This document shows, piece by piece, positions 9,627 to 17,899 of a DNA stretch of 64,000 nucleotides. The notes under the pieces are model-generated. The model was not told the DNA's origin. It saw only the letters and a program-made list of their open reading frames with translations, and made no database searches. The stretch is from Symploca sp. SIO2C1 (lineage in GTDB: Bacteria; Cyanobacteriota; Cyanobacteriia; Cyanobacteriales; Coleofasciculaceae), in the NCBI GenBank assembly GCA_010692635.1, contig JAAHGL010000024.1:1-64000 (forward strand), read 5' to 3'. How positions within the stretch are numbered: the stretch's first letter is position 1; the number at the start of each line of letters is the position of its first letter. The translations under genes were made by a program, and so were the position numbers.

Positions 9627-9836
9627 GACGCTAAGTGCAATACATACTCCATCGCATCTCGTAGACAATTAAACTCCTCTAGTTGCTTACGAATGCGACT
9701 TTTTAGCCAAGACCAGCATCGTTCAATCTTGTTAAGATCTGGTGAATAGGCCGGTAAGTAAAGTAACTCACAACCTGCTTGCTGTATCAATTGCTCAATA
9801 CGACCCCCTTTATGAAAGGTCGCATTATCCATAACT
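9623..9836 (-). pseudogene. IS630-family transposase, 3' fragment
   Basis: Only the C-terminal 69 residues of a DDE transposase remain: MDNATFHKG, then LLYLPAYSPDLNKIERCWSW with the family's last catalytic acidic residue (E in NKIE), and a typical closing helix. The reading frame is cut at 9837 by the start of another TIR element (9837-10062). Its stop codon overlaps the end of the upstream protease gene on the other strand. It is a non-functional relic. Confidence 0.85.
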
Positions 9837-10062
9837 AGGGTTTGCTGAATAAGTCGATTGATTCGGGTTTTGAAGTAATGATTAATGAGTAATGAGTAAT
9901 GAGTGATGAGTAATGAGTGAATTACCCCTCGATTAGCTCCCAGATTTGTTCAATTGTGCAAGCTTTTTGAGCCAAAAGGTATAATTTCCTTGCACTTATT
10001 TGGCTTGTAAAATGCTTGAAAGCTTTGTTTGGCATAGCTTCCACACTTATGCAGCAAGCCCT
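9837..10062. mobile_element. 226-bp TIR element (AGGGYTTGCTGMATAAGT ends)
   Basis: The ends AGGGTTTGCTGAATAAGT (9837) and the complement of AGGGCTTGCTGCATAAGT (to 10062) form an 18-bp inverted repeat with two mismatches. No transposase is encoded. It interrupts the IS630 relic on its left and supplies the end of vapC on its right. It contains a TAATGAG heptamer expansion. A truncated relative starts at about 42221, and a 17-bp piece of it (AGATTTGTTCAATTGTG) recurs at 59369. Confidence 0.7.
9877..9921 (+). repeat. TAATGAG heptamer tract
   Basis: Five to six units of TAATGAG/TGATGAG in tandem lie inside the 226-bp TIR element. Confidence 0.75.
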
Positions 10063-10424
10063 AACAAATCGCGATCGTTAGAAACCACCGTTAAACCTTT
10101 AACAATAGCCGTTGCTGCAATTAAAATATCCTCCGTTTGAATTGGTAAACCCTTTAATCTGAGTTTCGCATGAATTTCGGCGGCTTTTTCTAAAATCGCT
10201 AAATCATCTAATAAAATTATTTGATAATCTTGACAAAGTTCATTGAACTTTTCTAGTTGTTTAGTAGCTTTGACTGCAAACAGACCTCGTTTAATTTCAA
10301 AACAAGTAATGCAACTGATTGCCAGCAAATGTTTTTGAGACTTTACTTGCTTTATTTTTTTCTTAATCTTTAGATTATTTCTCAAAACCAAAGAAACAAT
10401 ATTTGTATCTAATAAATAACCCAT
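10047..10424 (-). CDS. vapC: VapC-type PIN-domain toxin
   Basis: This is a putative type II toxin ribonuclease of 125 residues. PIN-domain acidic residues are visible: Asp6 in GYLLDTNIVS, Glu in CFEIKRG, then TEDILIAATAI and VVSNDRDLL. The family usually cleaves tRNA or rRNA with Mg2+. The antitoxin gene lies directly upstream with a 5-base gap. The final residues GLAA and the stop codon are encoded by the terminal inverted repeat of the 226-bp element, so the C-terminus has been remodelled by insertion. Confidence 0.88.
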   Translation of the reverse strand: MGYLLDTNIVSLVLRNNLKIKKKIKQVKSQKHLLAISCITCFEIKRGLFAVKATKQLEKFNELCQDYQIILLDDLAILEKAAEIHAKLRLKGLPIQTEDILIAATAIVKGLTVVSNDRDLLGLAA

Positions 10425-10429
10425 ACTTT

Positions 10430-10726
10430 TTATTTTCGTTTAATCGCTTCATCAAAAATAGCCAGTTGCTCAGGACTTAATTCATTTAATGTTCCGGCTA
10501 CTGCTTCTGTCACCATGATTGCACTGCAATGCTTCTTTAACTCTTGCTCTGACATAGTATTAAATTCTTCAACGGGCAAATTCTTTTGAAAGAGTTTTGC
10601 TAAATGGTTAACCATCTCTGTATAATCAAGATCCTCTTGAAATAACGGTCGTTCTTCCATCAAAATAGCAACCACTTGCTCAATTCTCTGAATCAGGGAT
10701 TTTTGAGTGACATCATTGGATAACAT
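10430..10726 (-). CDS. Putative antitoxin of the VapC pair
   Basis: This 98-residue acidic/helical protein sits immediately upstream of vapC in the same operon. No recognised DNA-binding fold is obvious from the sequence, and I do not recognise the family by name. Position, size and the 5-base gap to the PIN toxin support an antitoxin role (inference). An AGG-rich stretch lies just before its start. Confidence 0.65.
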   Translation of the reverse strand: MLSNDVTQKSLIQRIEQVVAILMEERPLFQEDLDYTEMVNHLAKLFQKNLPVEEFNTMSEQELKKHCSAIMVTEAVAGTLNELSPEQLAIFDEAIKRK

Positions 10727-10896
10727 ATTGACAACCTCCGAGGAAATAACAAGGGATAAAGCTGACAGTTGGAACGCCTTCAGTACCTCTTCAATATTAA
10801 CATGTTTTAATACATGAGATAATAGCGGTTTAAACTGACGGTCAAGAACTCATTTTGACAAAATATATCCCTTAGTAATTTCCACAAAACATCTGT

Positions 10897-11325
10897 ATGA
10901 AAATTTCTAATCAAGAACTGAATTTATTAAAAGATAAAGCCCAACAAGCTTTAACAAAAGCCTATGCTCCCTATTCCAAGTTTCGAGTTGGAGCAGCGAT
11001 ATTAACTGATGAAGGTAATATATTTACTGGTTGTAATATTGAAAATTCTTCATATGGTCTAACAATTTGTGCTGAACGAGCAGCTGTTGCTTCGGCTATC
11101 GCTAATGAAGGTGGTGAAATAATGAAGATCCGGGCAGTTGTAATTGTTACTGAGCCTGAAAAACCCTGTGCTCCTTGTGGTGCTTGTAGGCAAGTTTTAT
11201 CTGAGTTTGGCTTGGAAGCAATTGTTTTTTTTCAAGGACAAGATCAAGAGATTAAACAACTAACGGTAGCAGAACTTCTACCAGAAGCGTTTGAATTGAC
11301 TATTAGACATCTCCATAAACCCTGA
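10897..11325 (+). CDS. cdd: Cytidine deaminase
   Basis: This zinc enzyme of pyrimidine salvage converts cytidine/deoxycytidine to uridine/deoxyuridine. The catalytic Cys-Ala-Glu lies in GLTICAERAAVASA, the other zinc Cys residues in PCAPCGACRQVL, and the substrate loop in NIENSSYG. The 142-residue length suits the homotetrameric form. The last seven codons plus stop (IRHLHKP) lie inside a 71-bp TIR element that begins at 11304, so the ancestral C-terminus has been replaced. Confidence 0.94.
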   Translation: MKISNQELNLLKDKAQQALTKAYAPYSKFRVGAAILTDEGNIFTGCNIENSSYGLTICAERAAVASAIANEGGEIMKIRAVVIVTEPEKPCAPCGACRQVLSEFGLEAIVFFQGQDQEIKQLTVAELLPEAFELTIRHLHKP

Positions 11326-11374
11326 TTTTGGCACGGTGGCATAAGGGTTATAGCATAATTATTGGAGATGTCTA
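11304..11374. mobile_element. 71-bp TIR element (TAGACATCTC ends), copy 2
   Basis: It begins TAGACATCTCCA and ends TGGAGATGTCTA. It has the same length and the same central CATAAGGGTT offset as the copy at 7053-7123. It is inserted into the 3' end of cdd and provides that gene's stop codon. Confidence 0.72.
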
Positions 11375-11437
11375 TTTAGAATAGAATGCATTGGTGACAG
11401 CCAAATTTCTAGACAGCTCTAATAAAGATCTTGGGTT

Positions 11438-12985
11438 TCACGACTCGCCGTCCTTCTTTTCCCCTGCTCCCTCTTCTCCCCACTTTGCTGGTGATTCCGC
11501 TGCTTTAGGAGTAGATCTGGGTTTCACTTCATAAGGTTTAGAAGGTACAATTTCCAACTGTCGGTGTTTCAGTTTCGGCTTTTCTACTGGTTTGCTTGGT
11601 GGAGCTTCCTTCCTACCTCCTGTTCCCCGCCGTCGCTCAGAAGTACGTTCTTCACTGGTATCTTCTGCCACCACTTCATAGAGAATAGCAATTTTATTTT
11701 GCTCCGTACCCTTGCGTAAAACCCTACCCAAGCGCTGAATATACTCGCGACCTGAACCTGTACCTGATAAGATAATCGCCACACGAGCATCAGGGACATC
11801 TACTCCTTCGTTAAGGACATGAGAAGCTACAAGGGTGTTGTATTCTCCTTCACGAAAACGAGTGAGCATGTCGTGACGTTCCTTGACTGGAGTTTGATGG
11901 GTAATTGCAGGAATCAGTAACTCTAGGGAGATGCGGTAGACAGTGGCATTATCGTTAGTGAAAATCAGGATACGTTCTGGGTAATGTTGAGCAAGTAACT
12001 CTGTAAGTACCCGCAGTTTGCCTTCCGTACACAAAGCAATTTCTTTCGCTTCCCGGTGAGCCAGCATCGCACGGCGTCCCGCTTGAGACTTCGCGCTTGC
12101 CATGACAAACTGTTGCCAACCTTCCATACTACCTAAGTAGATTTTGGAAGCTCTTAAGAACTCGTTGCGTAGTTTGATAGCAGCATTATAGCGATCGCGT
12201 TCTGTCTGAGAGAGTTTAACCTTAATTTGAACAACTTTATGCTCAGCTAGTGCCAAACCCGCGAGTTCTTCAGCTGTTTTACGGTAGACTTCCGGACCAA
12301 TCAGAGTCTCTAGTTCATGATGACGTCCATCAGAGCGATCTGGGGTGGCAGTAAGTCCGAGGCGGTAAGGAGCGATCGCATATTCAGCTATTACTTTATA
12401 AAAGTCTGTCGGTAAGTGGTGACACTCATCACAAATCAATAGTCCGTAGAGATTACCCAAGGATTCAGCATTGATAGCAGCACTATCATAAGTAGAGATC
12501 AGGATCGGTGTGCGATCGCGAGAACCTCCTCCGAGTAATCCTACCTCAACATCGGGAAATGCTGCCTCCAGCTGAGCATACCACTGATGCATCAAATCCA
12601 GGGTTGGCACCACAATCAAAGTACTGCGGGGTGTCGATTGCATTGCTAATTGGGCTAGGTAAGTTTTACCCGCAGCCGTAGGCAATACCACTACTCCCTT
12701 ACGTCCCCTCTGCTTCCAACTTTCTAGTGCTTCTTGCTGGTGGAGGTAAGGTTCCATCTCAAAGCTGGGTACTAGTTCCAGCTGAGAAAATTCCTTTGCT
12801 TGATCGGTAAAGATAGTTCCTTGTGCCTGTAATGTTTCCACCAAAGGGCGGTAGTAAATACCCGGTATGCGAAACTTCTCTACCCTGTCGTCCCAAGTGG
12901 CATAATCCACCCAGCTTTTCCCTCTGGGCGGTGGATGCAAAATCAAAGTGCCCCGATCAAAAGTTAACTTGGGGGTACGCGACAT
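11438..12985 (-). CDS. XPB/Rad25-like superfamily 2 DNA helicase
   Basis: This 515-residue protein is a likely DNA-repair or transcription-coupled helicase. SF2 motifs occur in order: Walker A in VVLPTAAGKTYLA, DECH box in LLICDECHHLP, motif III RLGLTATPDRSDG, and motif VI YIQRLGRVLRKG. The N-terminal domain (FDRGTLILHPPP) is the XPB-like damage-recognition part. The C-terminus (after about residue 445) is a basic, Pro-rich, low-complexity tail. Archaeal and bacterial XPB homologues often pair with a Bax1 nuclease; no such gene is adjacent here. Confidence 0.9.
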   Translation of the reverse strand: MSRTPKLTFDRGTLILHPPPRGKSWVDYATWDDRVEKFRIPGIYYRPLVETLQAQGTIFTDQAKEFSQLELVPSFEMEPYLHQQEALESWKQRGRKGVVVLPTAAGKTYLAQLAMQSTPRSTLIVVPTLDLMHQWYAQLEAAFPDVEVGLLGGGSRDRTPILISTYDSAAINAESLGNLYGLLICDECHHLPTDFYKVIAEYAIAPYRLGLTATPDRSDGRHHELETLIGPEVYRKTAEELAGLALAEHKVVQIKVKLSQTERDRYNAAIKLRNEFLRASKIYLGSMEGWQQFVMASAKSQAGRRAMLAHREAKEIALCTEGKLRVLTELLAQHYPERILIFTNDNATVYRISLELLIPAITHQTPVKERHDMLTRFREGEYNTLVASHVLNEGVDVPDARVAIILSGTGSGREYIQRLGRVLRKGTEQNKIAILYEVVAEDTSEERTSERRRGTGGRKEAPPSKPVEKPKLKHRQLEIVPSKPYEVKPRSTPKAAESPAKWGEEGAGEKKDGES

Positions 12986-13122
12986 TAGCTTATTCTTGTT
13001 ACCGTACCGCAGCTATTGTACAGGTTTGTAGAGACAAATAGTTTGATTAGGGCATCTGGCGGTTTAGCGAAAAGTGAACTACTACATTAAGCAACCGATA
13101 ATTCTCATTAGACTTACATATC

Positions 13123-16100
13123 ATGAGCGAACTGCTAACTCCACCAACAACAACTCCAACTGAGGACAACCAGGAAAATGGTCACCCAACAGAGCATAAT
13201 GTTCCGGATGTGAGTAAAGCCTCACCGCTAGCAAAGTTCTTCTTCCTCAATACGGTTTTTGCAATTCTGTTGTGCGTACTGCTAGTGATTGGGGGTTTGC
13301 TGGGTGCAGCAAGCATGGTAAAAGAAGGAGATCCGGATATTAAAGTTGCGATCGCATCTGTTCAGACTGTTTGGGGGGGTGCTGATCCTGAAACGATCGA
13401 AAATCAAGTTACGGACAAGATTGAAAAAGAACTTAAATCTCTCAAAGGTCTTAAAGATCTCAGTAGTGCTTCCTTCGAGGGTATGTCCCTGATTAATGTG
13501 GAATTCACTGCTGAATCACCAATCAATGAGTCGATCTCCCTGGTAAGAGCCGAAGTTGATGAAGCTAAGCCGGAGTTACCCACGGAGGCTGAACAACCTA
13601 AGGTAGAACAAGTTTCCGTCCAAGATACTCCGATACTCACCATTGGTTTGTTTGGCAACATTGATATAGCAGTCTTGAGTAGTGCGGCCCAGGAAATTGA
13701 AGACTTGTTGGAAAAAGTCCCTAATGTGAGAAAAGTGGACTTGGGTGGGGAACGGGAGGAAGTGATCCATGTACAGCTCAAACCCTATCGCATGCTCACC
13801 CTGGGCATCTCTTCAACTCAAGTGAGTAATGCCATCCAGAACGGCAATCGAGATACTCCTTGGGATCAGGTGGAGAGCGATGAAATTGGAACCCAGGTAC
13901 GTTTGTACGGTAGATATCGCACTCTGGAGGATTTACGGAGTTTGCCGGTGGCTCGTCTTGGTGGTGCGGAGGGGAGAGTGGTACTACTAGGAGAGATTGC
14001 TGAAGTGCGCCGGGATTTAGAACGGGAAAGGAATCGTGCTTTTATTAGTTCCGAGCAGGGGGAGTTTCAAACGGTAATTAACGTGGATGTTGTCAAAGTT
14101 CCAGGTACAGACACCATTCAGGTAATTAGGAATTCCTTGGCAGCGATTGAAAAAGCAAAACAAAACCCCAGTATTTGGCCCTACGGCATGGAGTACAAGG
14201 TGATCAACACCGATGCCGATCTTATTAATGAAGAACTCACTAATCTCTTCAGCAATGCTTCCCAAGGGGTACTGGGAGTCTTTATCGTCTTGTTGCTTGC
14301 TTTGACTTGGCGTGAAGCAATTATCGCTGGTTTATCGATTCCTCTTACTTTCCTCGGTGCGATCGCAGTTCTTTGGCTGTTTGGTAATACCCTTAACAGC
14401 ATGGTGCAGGTAGGCATGATTCTAGCATTAGGACTGCTAGTGGATGTGTTTATTCTCATGATGGAAGGAATGCATGACGGAATTTTTGTTGAAGGCTTAA
14501 CCTTTAACCAGGCAGCTCTCAAAACCGTCAGAACCTATGCTGCTCCAGCTTTTTCCGGTCAGGTAACTACTATTTTGGCAATGGCGCCCTTGATGGCAAT
14601 CAGCGGCACTATGGGGCAATTTATCCGCTTGATTCCCATTAGTGCCATTGTTTGCCTGCTCCTGAGTTTCCTCATCGCCCTCTTTGTGGATATCCCTTTA
14701 TCCCGCTACTTGCTAGCCAATGTTAAAAAAGGCACAAAAAAGACTTTTATCGACCGAGTTACTGAAGTTGCCTCTGAGAGTTTTAGACAATGGAGTCTGG
14801 GAGTCACGGTGCGTAACAAAACTACTGCTCGCCTCTGGACTTTGGTAGCCATCAGCCTGTTTGTCTGTACCACAATTCTGGTGGGAAATGTCCCAGGAAC
14901 TCTGTTTCCCAACGATGATGGACGTAAGCTCAGTGTTAATGTGGAGATGCCTCCGACAACTACCTTGAATAGTTCCCAGGAAGTAGCAGATGAGTTGGGG
15001 GAAATCTTGCGCAGCAAAAACTACTTTGAAAGCGTCATCAAATTTGTTGGTCAACGTAGCAACTTAGTACAAGAAAGTGGTATTAAGCCTAGCACAGGCA
15101 ACTACCTCCTCGGCTTTTCTACGATCTTCACTCCTAAAACTGAACGGGAGAAGATGTCCTTTGAATACCTTGATGAGCTGCGGGGAGAATTGAGCCAAGC
15201 CTTACGCAACTATCCAGGAGCCTCTCTGGTAGTAAACGAGCAAGGTACAGGAGAGGGAGGAGACCCCATTGAGGTTAAACTCACCGGCAACAATATGGAG
15301 GAGTTGCGACGCATTTCTGGGGAAGTACAACTAGCTCTAAGGCAGATTCCCGGCAGTGTGGATGTCCGGGATGACCTCGGTTCCTTGCGTCCGGATATAA
15401 AATTCCGTCCCCGACGGGAGGCAATGGATTTCTACGGTTTGTCTCCAGAGGATCTTGCCATGCAGGGACGCTATATCATGACTGATAATGATATTGGTGA
15501 CTTTCCCATTGGTGGTGGTAAGGAAGACTTAGAAATTCGCCTCAGCACCGCTTGGCCATCACGAGAGGGTGGAGTTGGTGGACCGACACGACAGGATGAA
15601 CTCAGGACAATTCGTATTTTAACCTCCCAAGGGGAGACAATTTCTGGAGAGCAGGTACTCGAACAAGAAATTGGTGAGGCTCCTCTGTCAATTACCCACA
15701 AAGATAGTCAACGGACAGTAACCGTTCTAGCCAAAAATAAAAGTCGCACAGTGGGGGAGATTTTGGGGGACTTGGAGCCAAAGCTCAAAGAAATGCAACG
15801 CCAGTGGCCCCAAGGCTATTCTTATCAGTTCAGTGGTGAGGCTCAAACCCAAAGTGAAACCTTTGGTTCAGCCCTCCAAATGGCTGGTGTAGCTATCTTC
15901 CTCGTGTTTGCAGTACTAGTGATTCAATTTGGTTCTTTCACCCAGCCATTCATCATTATGCTGGCAATTCCCTTCGCTTTAATTGGGACATTTGGCTTTT
16001 TCTTCCTCCTGTGGATTCCGATCTCTTTCCCTGCAGTAATCGGTATCATTTCCCTGGCAGGAATTGTGGTGAATGACTCAATTGTGATGGTGGAGACAAT

Positions 16101-16359
16101 GAACAGCCATCGGGAACGGGGTCTGGATGTAAGGGAGGCAGCGGCTCATGGAGCATCGGATCGTCTACGTCCTATACTAACAACCAGCATTACGACTATT
16201 GTCGGGGTGATTCCTCTAGCGCTCTCGTCCCCTATCTGGTTCCCCCTTGCCAGTGCCATTGGGTTTGGCTTAGTGGCATCAACATTGATTGCTCTTTTAG
16301 TAGTTCCTGGGTTGTATCTTCAGTTAACGCCCAATAAGCCTGTTGCAAAGCTAGAGTAA
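13123..16359 (+). CDS. RND-family efflux permease (HAE1/AcrB-like)
   Basis: This is an inner-membrane proton-driven exporter of 1078 residues with the duplicated RND layout: one N-terminal helix (about 38-62), a large periplasmic domain, a helix cluster (about 378-530), a second periplasmic domain and a C-terminal helix cluster (about 910-1070). The second half shows the motif AGIVVNDSIVMVE. In the first half the usual Asp-Asp pair of helix 4 is Asp441-Val442 (LLVDVFILMMEG), so one proton-relay acid is missing. No membrane-fusion protein or TolC gene is adjacent. The substrate cannot be predicted. Confidence 0.9.
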   Translation: MSELLTPPTTTPTEDNQENGHPTEHNVPDVSKASPLAKFFFLNTVFAILLCVLLVIGGLLGAASMVKEGDPDIKVAIASVQTVWGGADPETIENQVTDKIEKELKSLKGLKDLSSASFEGMSLINVEFTAESPINESISLVRAEVDEAKPELPTEAEQPKVEQVSVQDTPILTIGLFGNIDIAVLSSAAQEIEDLLEKVPNVRKVDLGGEREEVIHVQLKPYRMLTLGISSTQVSNAIQNGNRDTPWDQVESDEIGTQVRLYGRYRTLEDLRSLPVARLGGAEGRVVLLGEIAEVRRDLERERNRAFISSEQGEFQTVINVDVVKVPGTDTIQVIRNSLAAIEKAKQNPSIWPYGMEYKVINTDADLINEELTNLFSNASQGVLGVFIVLLLALTWREAIIAGLSIPLTFLGAIAVLWLFGNTLNSMVQVGMILALGLLVDVFILMMEGMHDGIFVEGLTFNQAALKTVRTYAAPAFSGQVTTILAMAPLMAISGTMGQFIRLIPISAIVCLLLSFLIALFVDIPLSRYLLANVKKGTKKTFIDRVTEVASESFRQWSLGVTVRNKTTARLWTLVAISLFVCTTILVGNVPGTLFPNDDGRKLSVNVEMPPTTTLNSSQEVADELGEILRSKNYFESVIKFVGQRSNLVQESGIKPSTGNYLLGFSTIFTPKTEREKMSFEYLDELRGELSQALRNYPGASLVVNEQGTGEGGDPIEVKLTGNNMEELRRISGEVQLALRQIPGSVDVRDDLGSLRPDIKFRPRREAMDFYGLSPEDLAMQGRYIMTDNDIGDFPIGGGKEDLEIRLSTAWPSREGGVGGPTRQDELRTIRILTSQGETISGEQVLEQEIGEAPLSITHKDSQRTVTVLAKNKSRTVGEILGDLEPKLKEMQRQWPQGYSYQFSGEAQTQSETFGSALQMAGVAIFLVFAVLVIQFGSFTQPFIIMLAIPFALIGTFGFFFLLWIPISFPAVIGIISLAGIVVNDSIVMVETMNSHRERGLDVREAAAHGASDRLRPILTTSITTIVGVIPLALSSPIWFPLASAIGFGLVASTLIALLVVPGLYLQLTPNKPVAKLE

Positions 16360-16363
16360 GCTC

Positions 16364-16390
16364 ATCCCACGACTAAAGTACGTGGGATTT
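16364..16390 (+). terminator. Hairpin after the RND gene
   Basis: TCCCACG (16365-16371) pairs with CGTGGGA (16381-16387) and is followed by TTT. It may serve as the terminator of the RND gene. It also resembles end hairpins of IS200/IS605-type elements. Confidence 0.5.
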
Positions 16391-16394
16391 CGCG

Positions 16395-16454
16395 TCATTA
16401 GTAAGCGTGTCATTAGTCCTTTGTACTAATGACCAATGACACGCTTACTAATGA
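16395..16454. repeat. 20-bp perfect inverted repeat (long palindrome)
   Basis: The left arm at 16395-16414 is the exact reverse complement of the right arm at 16435-16454. The 20-base spacer contains its own smaller dyad (ATTAGT...ACTAAT). The whole can form a cruciform or a long RNA hairpin between two co-directional genes. Confidence 0.85.
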
Positions 16455-16455
16455 C

Positions 16456-16516
16456 AAAGCGGCGGGGCGACATTTCCTCCAACCCATTGAAGGAGTTAGC
16501 TTCCCCGTCGCTTTTT
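16456..16516 (+). terminator. GC-rich hairpin followed by T run
   Basis: AAAGCGGCGGGG (from 16456) pairs with CCCCGTCGCTTT (to about 16514) and is followed by a T run. An inner CTCCAACCCATTGAAGGAG dyad fills the loop. It is terminator-like on the + strand, or the end of an old insertion element. Confidence 0.45.
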
Positions 16517-16651
16517 GTAAGTCTCAACTCCAAAGAATAAACCTGCTCAAAAAACCCGGACAGATGGAACTTTCAGCAGTAGATAAGATCAGTACTGGCA
16601 AATCTGGAGCAACGGTGACTTGCACTTGTAGCACCTTAGCTTAGGTAATTT

Positions 16652-17881
16652 GTGGAAAATGAAAATACCAGCAAACAGTGCGTAACGCTTCGGGCTTTAC
16701 ACCCTACCGCAGGTACATTCTTTTCCAGCAATGGTCTTAACAGATTGATTGCTGTACTGTTGAGGCTGTTGTTAAATATTGACAGCCTGGGTGTAAATTG
16801 GGAGATAAATTTGTACAGCTTCCTTCAGTCTATCGGTATTGCCGACCCCAGCGGCACTGGCTGGCTGGCGGTTATCTTAACCTTTGGTTTAGCCTGGGGA
16901 GTAACTTGGCGTTTTATTCCAGTAGTACGTTCCTTTGCTTTACAGGTTGGTTGGGCGGATCAACCCAACTCGCGACGACTTAATAAGGAACCTTTACCTA
17001 ATGTAGGAGGGTTAACTATCTACACAGGGGTAGTTGCTGCCGTAGTGCTGGCAACCTTATTGAGACCAATTGTACTCGAAGCCGTGTTAGCTCAGGTGCT
17101 AACAATTTTACTAGGGGGTTCCATCTTAGTACTGGTAGGCTTTATTGATGATCAGTTTGGTCTACCCCCCATGTTTCGTTTATTGACACAGATTGTCACA
17201 GCACTTTTGCTAGTTGCTAGTGGTACTGGGATTGAAACTAGTTTTGGCACTCCTCTTGACTCACTATTCTCGACTGTACTAACAGTGTTATGGGTAGTTG
17301 GGATTACTAATGCCATTAACCTTATGGATGGAATGGATGGTTTGGCAGGGGGAATTAGCTTTATCACCGCTATGAGCCTATTAGCAGTTTCTGCGCAATT
17401 TCCTTCCCGTGCAGCAGCAACTTTACTTCTAGCAGCCTTGGGAGGTGCGACTCTGGGTTTTTTGCGGCACAATTTTCATCCCTCCCGGATCATTATGGGA
17501 GATGCAGGAGCTTACTTTTTCGGTTATGTACTGGCTGCTACCAGTATTTTAGGTCACCTGAAAGTAACCACGATCTTTGCTCTAGTACCTCCAGTTCTGT
17601 TTTTGCTCTTGCCGGTATTGGATACTACCCAGGTATTTGTACGGCGTTTAATGGTGGGGAAAAATCCTCTGACTACCCCTGGTAAAGATCACTTACACCA
17701 CCGTTTACTAGACTGGGGTTTATCTCAACGCCATGCTGCTCTGATCCTTTGGACAATTGCTTTGCTCTCTAATTGGCTGGCAATGAAACTGCAGGGTATG
17801 ACTGGGGTGGTAATCCACACGACTTCAGTTAGTATTATCCTACTTTTAGGCTTTACTATTTGGCGAACGAATAGGTATTAA
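16652..17881 (+). CDS. Polyprenyl-phosphate N-acetylglucosaminyl-phosphate transferase (WecA/MraY family)
   Basis: This integral membrane enzyme transfers a sugar-1-phosphate from a UDP-sugar to polyprenyl phosphate, the first step of O-antigen, exopolysaccharide or teichoic-type polymer synthesis. Family motifs are FIDDQFG, NAINLMDGMDGLAGG, MGDAGAYFFG and the cytoplasmic DHLHHRLLDWG. About 10-11 hydrophobic segments are visible. The GTG at 16652 is the furthest upstream start; the conserved region only begins near residue 50 (SFLQSIGIADPSG), so a downstream start is quite possible. It lies 18 bases before fmt. Confidence 0.88.
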   Translation: MENENTSKQCVTLRALHPTAGTFFSSNGLNRLIAVLLRLLLNIDSLGVNWEINLYSFLQSIGIADPSGTGWLAVILTFGLAWGVTWRFIPVVRSFALQVGWADQPNSRRLNKEPLPNVGGLTIYTGVVAAVVLATLLRPIVLEAVLAQVLTILLGGSILVLVGFIDDQFGLPPMFRLLTQIVTALLLVASGTGIETSFGTPLDSLFSTVLTVLWVVGITNAINLMDGMDGLAGGISFITAMSLLAVSAQFPSRAAATLLLAALGGATLGFLRHNFHPSRIIMGDAGAYFFGYVLAATSILGHLKVTTIFALVPPVLFLLLPVLDTTQVFVRRLMVGKNPLTTPGKDHLHHRLLDWGLSQRHAALILWTIALLSNWLAMKLQGMTGVVIHTTSVSIILLLGFTIWRTNRY

Positions 17882-17899
17882 TTCAAGTCTAAATTAACA

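Noticed and set aside
9877-9921. Possible CRISPR-like repeat tract
   Set aside because: The units are contiguous heptamers without spacers, so it is a simple tandem repeat.
13404-15054. Several long antisense frames within the RND pump gene
   Set aside because: Serine-rich shadow frames are expected opposite a long, strongly coding membrane-protein gene.
16429-16644. 71-codon open frame on the plus strand upstream of the WecA-type gene
   Set aside because: Its first third is formed by the long palindrome and hairpin. There is no ribosome site and no recognisable family. It may be an element relic but is not supported as a gene.
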